64,000 bases of DNA, from assembly GCF_001661915.1 (NCBI RefSeq), contig NZ_LYWY01000040.1, forward strand, positions 1 to 64,000. Reading direction: 5' to 3'. Positions 35,105 through 43,483 of the stretch are shown piece by piece. Below the pieces are notes generated by a model. The model had not been told where the DNA came from. It was given only the letters and a program-made list of their open reading frames with translations, and ran no database searches. The DNA comes from Croceicoccus pelagius (lineage in GTDB: Bacteria > Pseudomonadota > Alphaproteobacteria > Sphingomonadales > Sphingomonadaceae). The first letter of the stretch is position 1; every line of letters begins with the position of its first letter. Made by a program: the position numbers and the translations under genes.

Positions 35105-36025
35105 ATGGAAGCGACAACCCCCAACGCGACCTCGATTTCGGATCGTTCCGGCAGCACCAACCGCATGCGCGCGATGGCGACTGCCGTCCTGATCGCGTTC
35201 AGCGTCGGCTGCGCGCTCGCCTTATATCTGGCGTGGAGCTACGGTTTGACTTCTTCTGAAGAGGCACCCACCGAAACCGCGCAGACCGCCGCCGCGCTTC
35301 CCGGCGATGCCGAACTGGCCGCTGCCGTCCCCACCAGCATCCCGACAACCGCGAACGAGACGACGATGGGCATGCGCCTCGAAGATCTCGAACGCCGCTT
35401 GAACCGGCTGGACCTGCAGGCCGAGGCCGCATCGGGCCACGCCGCCCGCGCCGAAGGGCTGCTGGTCGCTTTTGCCGCCCGCCGCCTGATCGAACGCGGC
35501 GCGCCGCTCGGCTATCTCGAGAATCAGCTGCAGCTTCGTTTCGGCAATGCCCAGCCGAACGCGGTGCGCACGATCATCAACGGGTCGCGCAATCCGGTCA
35601 CGCTCGACGCCCTGCGGCTGGAGCTTGAGGAAATCGCCAACGAGGCGGTGAACGAGCCGGACAATGCCACCGGCTGGGAACGCGTGAAAGCGGAAGCCTC
35701 GCGCCTGTTCGTGCTACGCAAGTCGAGCGCGCCTTCGCCACAACCGGAACTGCGCGTCGACCGGGCCCGCACCCTGCTGGACGATGGCCGCGTCGAAGCC
35801 GCCGCCGCGCTGGTAGAACGCCTGCCCAACCGCGAACGTGTCGAACCGTGGCTGGCCGAGGCCCGCCGCTATACCGCGATGCACGATGCGCTCGACCTGA
35901 TCGAGACCGCGGCCCTGCTCGAACCACGCCAGCTCATCGACGGTGAAGGACAACCCGTGCGCCAGCGCAGCCCTGCCGCGCCGACGCCGACGCCGTCACC
36001 CGAACAGACGGCTGCTGCCGAATAA
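35105..36025 (+). CDS. Mitofilin/Mic60-like membrane protein at the heme locus
   Basis: The 306-residue protein has one N-terminal membrane helix (about 24-46), a spacer, a coiled-coil-prone segment (MRLEDLERRLNRLDLQAEAA) and a helical C-terminal part ending in LLDDGRVEAAAALVERLPNR and PWLAEARRYTAMHDALDLIE, which resembles the conserved mitofilin end. Alphaproteobacterial Mic60 homologues (COG4223) commonly follow hemC-hemD, as here with a 25-base gap. It may shape the inner membrane. Assignment rests on position and topology. Confidence 0.7.
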   Translation: MEATTPNATSISDRSGSTNRMRAMATAVLIAFSVGCALALYLAWSYGLTSSEEAPTETAQTAAALPGDAELAAAVPTSIPTTANETTMGMRLEDLERRLNRLDLQAEAASGHAARAEGLLVAFAARRLIERGAPLGYLENQLQLRFGNAQPNAVRTIINGSRNPVTLDALRLELEEIANEAVNEPDNATGWERVKAEASRLFVLRKSSAPSPQPELRVDRARTLLDDGRVEAAAALVERLPNRERVEPWLAEARRYTAMHDALDLIETAALLEPRQLIDGEGQPVRQRSPAAPTPTPSPEQTAAAE

Positions 36026-37255
36026 TCAGTCCTGAAGCAGGGCGGGAAGCGCGCCGGATACGCCGCGCGCTTCGTCCATGAAGAAGGTCTTCAAGGGGGC
36101 GAACTTCTCGATCGCGCTCATCCCTGCGCGGCGCACCAGGCTTGCCGTCTTTCCGGGGACCCCGAAGATCCAGGTCAACCCGTCAGTCGCCAGTGCCACG
36201 CTGAAATCGTCGAGCGCGCGCCAGTCCTGATACCGCTTCAAAAGCTGCGCATCCCCCGGCTCCAACCCCAGCCGCATGCCATCGCCCAGCACTTCGGCCA
36301 GTGCCGCCGCATCGCGCAGGCCAAGGTTCAGTCCCTGCCCCGCGATCGGGTGAATGCCGTGCGCCGCATCGCCGACCAGCGCCAGCCGCTCCGCGATGAT
36401 CGTCGGCGCGTGATGGAAGCCCAGCGGGAAAGACGTGCGCTGACCGTCGAGAGCGATTTCGCCCAGCACGCCGCCCATGCGCTTTTGCGCTTCGGCCACA
36501 AAAGCCCGCTCGCCCAGCTTCAGCCAGGCATCGGCTTCCTTCTCGGCCACGGTCCAGACCAGCGCGGTGCGGTGGCGCCCCTGATCGTCGTCAAGCATCG
36601 GCAGCAGTGCGAAGGGCCCTGCCGGATAGAAGATTTCCCAAGCGACGTTGCCGTGCGGCTTTTCATGGGTCAGCCCGCAGATCAGCGCGCGGTGGCGATA
36701 GTCCCACTTGGCGACCGTCAGTCCAGCCTCTTCACGCGTTGGCGAACGGCGTCCCTCGGCAGCGACCAAAAGGCTGCCCTCGAAACGGGCACCGTCCTCG
36801 CGGATGGCGGCGACACCGAATTCGCCGCGTTCGCGTGCGACGATCCGGCTCTTGGGATGGAATGCGATTTCGGTACGTTCCTTCGCCGCTTCAAACAGGG
36901 CGATGCGAAGCTGGCGATTGGCGAACATGCGGCCGAGCGACCCTTCGCCCGGTTCGGGGCGGAAGTGCAGTTCGCCCGGCTTCAGCTGGTCCGACACGGC
37001 GATCGCGTCGATCGGACAACCGTACTTTTCCAGCCGGTCGGCGATGCCGATGTTGGTGAACAAGTTCCAGCTTGCCGTCGAAATGGCAGAGGCGCGGCCG
37101 TCGAAACCTGCGGCCATCTGCGCTTCGGGATCGGCGGCGTCGAGGACGTGGCTGGTAATGCCCAGTTCCGCCAGTGCGAGGGCGAGGCTCATGCCCACCA
37201 GTCCGCCGCCAAGGATCACCACGTCGCGCCGTTCCATCTCGATCTCGCCGCTCAC
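36026..37255 (-). CDS. FAD-dependent hydroxylase of ubiquinone synthesis (UbiH/COQ6 family)
   Basis: This 409-residue flavoprotein monooxygenase has an N-terminal FAD motif (VILGGGLVGMSLALALAELG), the central FDGRASAIS, and the C-terminal GDAAHGIHPIAGQGLNLGLRD. Family members hydroxylate the ubiquinone ring. Which position cannot be told from sequence alone. A GTG at 37255 is favoured because GGAG lies eight bases before it. An ATG six codons later is the alternative. It converges directly on the mitofilin-like gene. Confidence 0.9.
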   Translation of the reverse strand: MSGEIEMERRDVVILGGGLVGMSLALALAELGITSHVLDAADPEAQMAAGFDGRASAISTASWNLFTNIGIADRLEKYGCPIDAIAVSDQLKPGELHFRPEPGEGSLGRMFANRQLRIALFEAAKERTEIAFHPKSRIVARERGEFGVAAIREDGARFEGSLLVAAEGRRSPTREEAGLTVAKWDYRHRALICGLTHEKPHGNVAWEIFYPAGPFALLPMLDDDQGRHRTALVWTVAEKEADAWLKLGERAFVAEAQKRMGGVLGEIALDGQRTSFPLGFHHAPTIIAERLALVGDAAHGIHPIAGQGLNLGLRDAAALAEVLGDGMRLGLEPGDAQLLKRYQDWRALDDFSVALATDGLTWIFGVPGKTASLVRRAGMSAIEKFAPLKTFFMDEARGVSGALPALLQD

Positions 37256-37401
37256 CCGATAATCTCCGCCTGCTTGCCGAACCGGCCCTGATCGCGCTGT
37301 TCTGGACAGCACCTGTTGCTGCCCCTAAACGCTTCAACCATCAGATGGCGGTGCGGCGCCTGCCATGCAAGCCCCGCCTGCCCGCAAGCGAACCGGACAC
37401 G

Positions 37402-39450
37402 ATGCCCCGCGCCTTCAATCCCGCATTCCGATACAGCCGCACCATCGCCGCCCTGCTGCTGGCGATACTAGCTGCTTTCGCCGCACTTCCCGCGCTGGCC
37501 AACAACATCGAGACGCGGCTTGTCGTCGAAGGGCCGGTCGCGCCGGGTGGGACGGTGACGCTCGCCATCGCGCAGCAGCCCAAGCCCACGTGGCACGGAT
37601 ACTGGCTCAATCCGGGCGATGCCGGTTTTGGCATGGATACGATCTGGACGCTCCCCGAAGGCTGGTCGGTGGGTAGGGCGGAATACCCCGTCCCCGAACC
37701 GCTCGTCATCGGCAATTTGATGAATCACGTCTACGAAGGGCCCTACGCCATTCTCGTGCCCCTGACCGTTCCGGCCGATGCGAAAGCGGGCGAGACGATG
37801 CAGATCGGTCTCGAAGCCAACTGGCTGGCCTGCACGGACGAGATATGCGTACCCGAAAAAGGCACGTTCACCGCGCAAGTGACCGTCGCCGATGCGGATA
37901 GCGAACCGCCGTACGATCCGCAGTTCGACGAATGGCGCGCGCACCTTCCCGCGCCCCTCGCTGAAAAGGGCCGCTATGCCCTTAACGGAGAGACGCTGCG
38001 CATCGCGGTTCCGGTCGCGCCCGGCGCGGACGTGACTTCGCCGCATCTGTTTCCGGCCGCCGACGGGTTTGCCAAATACATCGCGCCGCAGAGCTTTTCG
38101 CGCAACGGCAACTGGCTGATTGTCGAAACCGGCGCGGACGACGGCGCGGCCTCGGGTGAACCTTACGATGCCGTCCTGCGCCTTGGCGACGGCACCGGCC
38201 TTGCCGTCACGCTGGAGGCTGGCGACGTGCCTGCCGCGGGCGAGCCGATAGCGGGCCTTCCCGCATCGGGCGGTGCGCTGCCGGGTCTCGCCTGGTTGCT
38301 GGTGCTGGCCTTTGCGGGCGGCGTGATCCTCAACGTCATGCCATGCGTATTCCCGATCCTCAGCCTCAAGGCGATCTCGCTGGCCAAGGCGAACGAACAA
38401 GGCGCGCACAAAGATGCGCTGGCCTATACGGCGGGCGTTATGGTCGCGGTCCTGCTGCTGGGCGCGGTGCTGCTGGGCCTGCGCGCGGCGGGCGAGGAAG
38501 TGGGCTGGGCCTTCCAGCTTCAGGAACCGGCGACGATCGTGCTGCTGCTGATTCTTGCCTGCGCGATCACCGCCAACCTTGCCGGCCTGTTCGAAATGAT
38601 GCTGCCCATCGGCCGGTCCAGCCACGGCAGCGGCGCTTTCCTGACAGGGCTTCTCGCCGCCTTCGTCGCGACCCCGTGCACCGGACCGTTCATGGCTGCC
38701 GCGATGGGTGCGGCACTGCTGCTCCCCGTGCCCGATGCCTTGCTGCTGTTCGCGGCGCTTGGACTGGGCCTTGCCTTCCCCTTCCTGCTGATCGGCTTCG
38801 TTCCCTCGATCCGGCGCCTGCTGCCCAAACCCGGTGCGTGGATGAACACGTTCCGCCGCATCATGGCTGTCCCGATGGGTCTCACCGCGCTGGCGCTCGT
38901 CTGGCTGACCTGGCGCATCGGCGGAGAGGCGCTGCTTGCGCTCGGCCTCGTTGCCACCGCGCTTGTCCTGATGCTGTTGTTCGAAACCGGGCGCAGGCAG
39001 AAGCTCGGCCTCTATGCCAAGGGCGCGGTCCTTGCCGCATTCGCGCTGGCACTTGTCGCCACCGCGATTGCCGCGTCGATGCAAACCGATGCCCCGGCGG
39101 TCGAGGACGAGCTTGGCGCGACCGAATACAGCGAGGCCGCGCTCGCCGAGGCGCGGGCCAGCGGCAAGCCGGTTTTCGCCTATTTCACTGCCGACTGGTG
39201 CGTGACCTGCAAGGTGAACGAGGCGACCGCCATCAACCGCGAGGATACGAAACTGGCCTTCGAAAAGGCTGGTGTCGTCGTGATCCGCGGCGACTGGACG
39301 CGGCGCGATGCGACGATCACGCGCTATCTGGAAAGCCAGGGCGCGGCGGGTGTGCCGCTATACGTTTGGTACGCGCCGGGCAGGGATGGCGAAGTCCTAC
39401 CGCAGATCCTGACCGTCGATGCACTGACCTCGCTGGCATCCGGCGATTAG
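37402..39450 (+). CDS. DsbD-family thiol:disulfide interchange protein
   Basis: This 682-residue inner-membrane protein moves reducing power from cytosolic thioredoxin to the periplasm. It has a signal peptide (to about PALANN), a periplasmic domain with a cysteine pair (LACTDEICVP), a membrane domain with conserved cysteines in NVMPCVFPILS and VATPCTGPFM, and a C-terminal thioredoxin domain with WCVTC. All the expected cysteines are present. ATG at 37402 gives a clean signal. An ATG at 37345 is an alternative. Confidence 0.93.
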   Translation: MPRAFNPAFRYSRTIAALLLAILAAFAALPALANNIETRLVVEGPVAPGGTVTLAIAQQPKPTWHGYWLNPGDAGFGMDTIWTLPEGWSVGRAEYPVPEPLVIGNLMNHVYEGPYAILVPLTVPADAKAGETMQIGLEANWLACTDEICVPEKGTFTAQVTVADADSEPPYDPQFDEWRAHLPAPLAEKGRYALNGETLRIAVPVAPGADVTSPHLFPAADGFAKYIAPQSFSRNGNWLIVETGADDGAASGEPYDAVLRLGDGTGLAVTLEAGDVPAAGEPIAGLPASGGALPGLAWLLVLAFAGGVILNVMPCVFPILSLKAISLAKANEQGAHKDALAYTAGVMVAVLLLGAVLLGLRAAGEEVGWAFQLQEPATIVLLLILACAITANLAGLFEMMLPIGRSSHGSGAFLTGLLAAFVATPCTGPFMAAAMGAALLLPVPDALLLFAALGLGLAFPFLLIGFVPSIRRLLPKPGAWMNTFRRIMAVPMGLTALALVWLTWRIGGEALLALGLVATALVLMLLFETGRRQKLGLYAKGAVLAAFALALVATAIAASMQTDAPAVEDELGATEYSEAALAEARASGKPVFAYFTADWCVTCKVNEATAINREDTKLAFEKAGVVVIRGDWTRRDATITRYLESQGAAGVPLYVWYAPGRDGEVLPQILTVDALTSLASGD

Positions 39451-39598
39451 ATGCAAGACTATCATTTGTCATAATGGCGGGAACCCGATCGGACCCGCGC
39501 GGTTCTCGCTATGGATAAGCGGTCGATGTCGATCGTATCTGGTTATTAACCAAACGACTGTAGGATCGGACTAGCAGTTCGCAAGGGTGCAAAAAGGC

Positions 39599-40003
39599 AT
39601 GGCAGACTGGGGCTATGAAAAGGCGGGTTTCGAGACGGCGGGAAGTACGCCCGTGGTCCTGCTTGTCGAGGACGAGATGATCATCGCCTTCGACATGGCA
39701 GATCAGCTTGCCTGCAACGGGTTTACCGTCGACGGCCCCTATCCCAGCAACGCCAAGGCACTTGCCGCGCTCGACGGTGACAAGCCGAATGTCGCGATCC
39801 TCGACGTTCAGCTTACCGACGGCGACGTCTATCCCGTCGCTGACAAGCTTCGCGATATGGGCGTTCCCATCGTTTTCCATTCGGGCCACGCCGATCCTCA
39901 GGAATTGCGCCGCGACTATCCCGAAGCCATCGTGTGCACCAAGCCCTGCCCCAACGACCAACTAGAAGACGCGATCCGGCAGGTCCTCCAGGCCCACGCC
40001 TGA
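39599..40003 (+). CDS. Single-domain response regulator
   Basis: The 134-residue protein is a receiver domain alone. It has the acidic pocket in LLVEDEMI, the phospho-acceptor Asp in AILDVQL, the switch residue in VFHSGH, and the conserved Lys in VCTKPCP. Such proteins relay phosphate or act as sinks, often with HWE-type kinases. ATG at 39599 with AAGGG upstream is preferred to a GTG four codons earlier. No kinase is adjacent. Confidence 0.85.
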   Translation: MADWGYEKAGFETAGSTPVVLLVEDEMIIAFDMADQLACNGFTVDGPYPSNAKALAALDGDKPNVAILDVQLTDGDVYPVADKLRDMGVPIVFHSGHADPQELRRDYPEAIVCTKPCPNDQLEDAIRQVLQAHA

Positions 40004-40123
40004 TCTCCGCTCACCGAACCGATCGGCGACCACCGATCCCTACGATATTGCCATGAGAGTCCGCTGCCCCTAATCCCTTGGGCGTTGGCGCACCTTTGCG
40101 CGATAGGGGAACACCGGCGCGCG

Positions 40124-40555
40124 ATGGCCTTGATCACGATTCTGAACGGACCGAACCTCAACCTGCTCGGCAAGCGTGAGCCGGAGATTTACGGTCACGC
40201 CACGCTGGACGACGTGAAGGCGCTCTGCGGCGCGCGGTGCGAGGCCTTGGGCCACGACATGCGCTTCCTCCAGTCCAATGCCGAACATGAGCTGATCGAC
40301 TGGATCCACACAGCGCGAGACGAGGCCGCGGCCATCGTCATCAACCCCGCCGCCTTCACGCATACCTCGGTTGCGCTGCGCGATGCGCTTTCGGCGTTTG
40401 AAGGTCCGATTGCGGAAATCCACATCTCCAACGTCCACGCTCGCGAGGAATTCCGCCACCACAGCTATGTCTCGGCAATCGCCGACACGGTGATCTGCGG
40501 GGCAGGCATCGCCGGTTACGGCTTTGCGATAGAGGCTGTCGCCGCGAAGATCTGA
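40124..40555 (+). CDS. aroQ: Type II 3-dehydroquinate dehydratase
   Basis: AroQ dehydrates 3-dehydroquinate to 3-dehydroshikimate in the shikimate pathway. The 143-residue product shows [17 protein letters not shown] (catalytic Arg and Tyr), the [13 protein letters not shown] segment, [16 protein letters not shown], and the catalytic His in [18 protein letters not shown]. The length is typical. In many alphaproteobacteria accB-accC follow, but here an SDR gene follows after 135 bases. Confidence 0.97.
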   Translation: MALITILNGPNLNLLGKREPEIYGHATLDDVKALCGARCEALGHDMRFLQSNAEHELIDWIHTARDEAAAIVINPAAFTHTSVALRDALSAFEGPIAEIHISNVHAREEFRHHSYVSAIADTVICGAGIAGYGFAIEAVAAKI

Positions 40556-40690
40556 GCGGCCATTTACCTCTCGTCGCGCGCGGATTTCGCGCCGCCGCAG
40601 AAGGCGGAACCAAACGATTGCAGGACCGTCGGTCGAGCAAAGAGGCAGCGCATCTGGCGCACCCAAAACACTCGAAAGACAGGATTTATA

Positions 40691-41452
40691 ATGCAACGTT
40701 TTCAGGACAAGACCGTCATCGTCACCGGCGCAGGCTCGGGTATCGGCAAGGCCACGGCCAAGCGCTTCATCGACGAAGGCGCGACGGTCGCGATGTTCGG
40801 CAACAGCGACAAGGTGGAAAAGGCGGCCGGGGAATTCCTCGAGGGCAAGGCGATCCCCGTCCGCGTAGATGTCCGCAATTCCGAAAGCGTGAAGGCTGCG
40901 ATCGACATGATCGCGGAAAAAACCGGCCGCATCGACGTGCTGTGCAACAATGCAGGTGTCGCCGTCATGGCCGACCCGGAAGACCACAGCGATGAAGACT
41001 GGCACAAGGTGCTCGACACTAATGTCGACGGCATGTTCTTCTGCGCCCGCGCCGCGATCCGGCATCTTGAAAAGACCGGGGGCAGCATCGTGAACACCAG
41101 TTCGGTTTCCGGCACCGGAGGAGACTGGGGCATGGTGGCCTACAACACGTCGAAGGGCGGCGTTTCGAACATGACCCGCGCGCTGGCGCTCGACCTTGGC
41201 AAGAAGGGTATCCGCGTCAACGCGGTTGCGCCCTCGCTGACCGACACGAACCTTGCCGAGGGGATCATGGAAGACAAGGACAAGCTGGCGAAGTTCGAAG
41301 AACGTATGCCGCTCGACCCGCCGGAACAGCCCGAAGATATCGCGGCGGTCATCGCGTTCCTGGCGAGCGACGATGCCCGGATGGTGACAGGCGCGGTCCT
41401 GCCGGTCGACGGCGGCGTCACGGCATCGAACGGCCAGCCACCCATCGGCTGA
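40691..41452 (+). CDS. Short-chain dehydrogenase/reductase
   Basis: The 253-residue oxidoreductase has the SDR cofactor motif TGAGSGIG, the NNAG motif, the catalytic Ser in NTSSVSG and Y-N-T-S-K-G-G. The C-terminal VDGGVTASNGQPPIG is typical of classical SDRs. It resembles 3-oxoacyl-ACP reductases and glucose dehydrogenases. The substrate is unknown. A strong terminator follows, so it is a single-gene unit. Confidence 0.92.
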   Translation: MQRFQDKTVIVTGAGSGIGKATAKRFIDEGATVAMFGNSDKVEKAAGEFLEGKAIPVRVDVRNSESVKAAIDMIAEKTGRIDVLCNNAGVAVMADPEDHSDEDWHKVLDTNVDGMFFCARAAIRHLEKTGGSIVNTSSVSGTGGDWGMVAYNTSKGGVSNMTRALALDLGKKGIRVNAVAPSLTDTNLAEGIMEDKDKLAKFEERMPLDPPEQPEDIAAVIAFLASDDARMVTGAVLPVDGGVTASNGQPPIG

Positions 41453-41471
41453 TCCCGTTCCCTTCTGACCG

Positions 41472-41505
41472 GAAAACGCTCGCGGCTATCCCGCGGGCGT
41501 TTTCG
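41472..41505 (+). terminator. Intrinsic terminator after the SDR gene
   Basis: GAAAACGCTCGCGG, a five-base loop and CCGCGGGCGTTTTC form a long stem ending in a T run. It separates the SDR gene from the polysaccharide locus. Confidence 0.85.
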
Positions 41506-41632
41506 TATCCGCTTTAGCCGGGGTTTGCCCGGAATTCGACATAGATAAGATCGGATACGGATACGACTTGCCTAACCGCCTGCCCGCTCCCGCTCCTAGA
41601 ATGGGCGGGGAAAAGGCAGGGGACGGACGAGA

Positions 41633-43483
41633 ATGAGCGCGCAGCGCAGCTTGGCAATCGTTATCGCGGCATTGGCCCTGCCGTGCTCCACACCGGCGCT
41701 GGGCCAGTCGGTCACGCGCGCGATCTCGTTGGAGGAGATCGGCCTTCGCAATGGCGTGGAATTTTCCGGCATGGACGGTTCGCGCACTTTGCACTTTCCG
41801 ATCGGCGATCCCTCCGACGTGCAAAGCGCGGCGCTGACGCTGCCGTTCGAGACGCAGACCGCCTTTCCCGCCAACCGGCAGGTCACCTTGCGCGTTGGAG
41901 GGCGCGCGCTTGCGACGAGGCGCTTTGCTGATAGCGAAAGCGGCGTCTGGCGCGTGCCGGTTCCCGCCTCGCTGATGCAGGGCCGCTACCTTGCCGCGAC
42001 TCTCGAATATTCCGGCTCTCGCATCGGGGCGCAGTGTGTCGACACGCGGATCGGCGGCGACTGGATCCGGTTCGGCAGCGCGGCAGAGGCGAAGATCGTC
42101 TATGCCCGTTCAGCCATGAAAGGCGCCGCCCGTGCGCTTGGCCATGCGCCGGGATCGCTGGTCATCGAACTGCCCGCGCTGCCCAGCGAGGCGCAGGTCG
42201 CGGGCGCTTTGCTACTGTCCGCAACCCGCCCGTCTCGCTTCGGACCGTCCGACGACACCGGCGACTGGCGCGAAACGCGGGTCGTTTTCGCAAACCGTTC
42301 GAACTCCGCCCTCTCCGTCATCAACGGCCCCCGCCCTGCATTCGCGATCGGCGACCCGCTGGCTGCTCCGCGCCTCTTCGCCCGCACTACCGACTATCGC
42401 GGCGGCGCGATGCCCACCGCTACTGCCGCATTGGGCGAAACCTCTACTGACGACCGCGCGGCCATCTCGCTCGGCACTCTCGATGCCGACCTTGCTCCAC
42501 GCCTGATATCCGACCGAGGGGGGTTGACTGTCCCTCTCCCTGCCACCCGCGTCCCTTCGGGTCGGGCGCTCTCCGGGCTCGTGGCCGATCTCGTTCTCGC
42601 TGACGATGGGGAAGATGCCCCCGCCATTGTCACGATCGCGTTGAACGGTCTCCTGCTCGCAAGCCGGCCAGCGATGCCCGGAGAGCGCAGCCACCTTTCC
42701 GTCTCCATTCCCGAGGGGCTGGCGACGACCGACAACCGCATCGATGTCAGCGTCCTGCGGCAGGAACGCGGCAGCGATTGCAACACGCTCCCCATCCGGC
42801 AGGAAGCCCGCCTCCTGGGGTCGAGCCACGCGGTTCTTGCCAAGGCCGATGCCGTGGCGGATTTCCATGACCTGCCCGCCACCTTTGCCGGCGGAGTGAC
42901 CCTAGTCCTGCCGGCGCAGCCAGACAGCGAGAAAGTCGCGGCCATCGCGGGCCTCCTTGGCGGAATGCTGTCTGCTACCACGCCCCTGTCGGTACAGTTC
43001 GGCGGCGCGATGCCGGAGGGCTCCGTTATCTGGCTCTCGGACTCACCGCCACCCGGAACCCGCGCACCACTCGACCCTTCATCGAGAACACGGATCACGG
43101 CCGTCGACGGGACGCCGATGGTCGATGCGGCAACGCTTGCCGATGCCTCTGTCGTCCAGCTGCTGGCGCAAGGCGGTCGTCCGGTGCTCTGGATCCGCCC
43201 CGGACGCGAATTCACAAAGCTTGCCGGAATGAGCTCTGCCGCACGCCTCGGCTATGGCGACATCGCGCTTTACGACGGATCGGGCCGCCTGTTCGCCATG
43301 CATTCGGAGCGCGAGAAACTGGTCGACATCCAGACCGAGGGCGATGTCGACCTTGCCGACTGGATGCGTGAGAACCGCATCTGGCTGGTGCTGGGGGCAT
43401 GGCTGCTCGTGTCCGCCCTGTTCGCATGGTTGCTGCGCCAGACCTACCTCTCGCGCGATCGCGGCGACGACGGCGATGGCTGA
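41633..43483 (+). CDS. BcsB-like periplasmic subunit of a polysaccharide synthase
   Basis: The 616-residue protein has a signal peptide (to about PALGQS), a long beta-rich periplasmic body and one C-terminal membrane helix (IWLVLGAWLLVSALFAWLL) followed by a short charged tail, the topology of BcsB. Segments such as TLHFPIGDPSDVQSAALTL and LTVPLPATRVPSGRALS fit BcsB-type carbohydrate-binding/flavodoxin-like repeats. It overlaps by eight bases a GT2 glycosyltransferase that would provide the BcsA-like partner. No bcsC or bcsZ is nearby, so the product need not be cellulose. Confidence 0.75.
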   Translation: MSAQRSLAIVIAALALPCSTPALGQSVTRAISLEEIGLRNGVEFSGMDGSRTLHFPIGDPSDVQSAALTLPFETQTAFPANRQVTLRVGGRALATRRFADSESGVWRVPVPASLMQGRYLAATLEYSGSRIGAQCVDTRIGGDWIRFGSAAEAKIVYARSAMKGAARALGHAPGSLVIELPALPSEAQVAGALLLSATRPSRFGPSDDTGDWRETRVVFANRSNSALSVINGPRPAFAIGDPLAAPRLFARTTDYRGGAMPTATAALGETSTDDRAAISLGTLDADLAPRLISDRGGLTVPLPATRVPSGRALSGLVADLVLADDGEDAPAIVTIALNGLLLASRPAMPGERSHLSVSIPEGLATTDNRIDVSVLRQERGSDCNTLPIRQEARLLGSSHAVLAKADAVADFHDLPATFAGGVTLVLPAQPDSEKVAAIAGLLGGMLSATTPLSVQFGGAMPEGSVIWLSDSPPPGTRAPLDPSSRTRITAVDGTPMVDAATLADASVVQLLAQGGRPVLWIRPGREFTKLAGMSSAARLGYGDIALYDGSGRLFAMHSEREKLVDIQTEGDVDLADWMRENRIWLVLGAWLLVSALFAWLLRQTYLSRDRGDDGDG

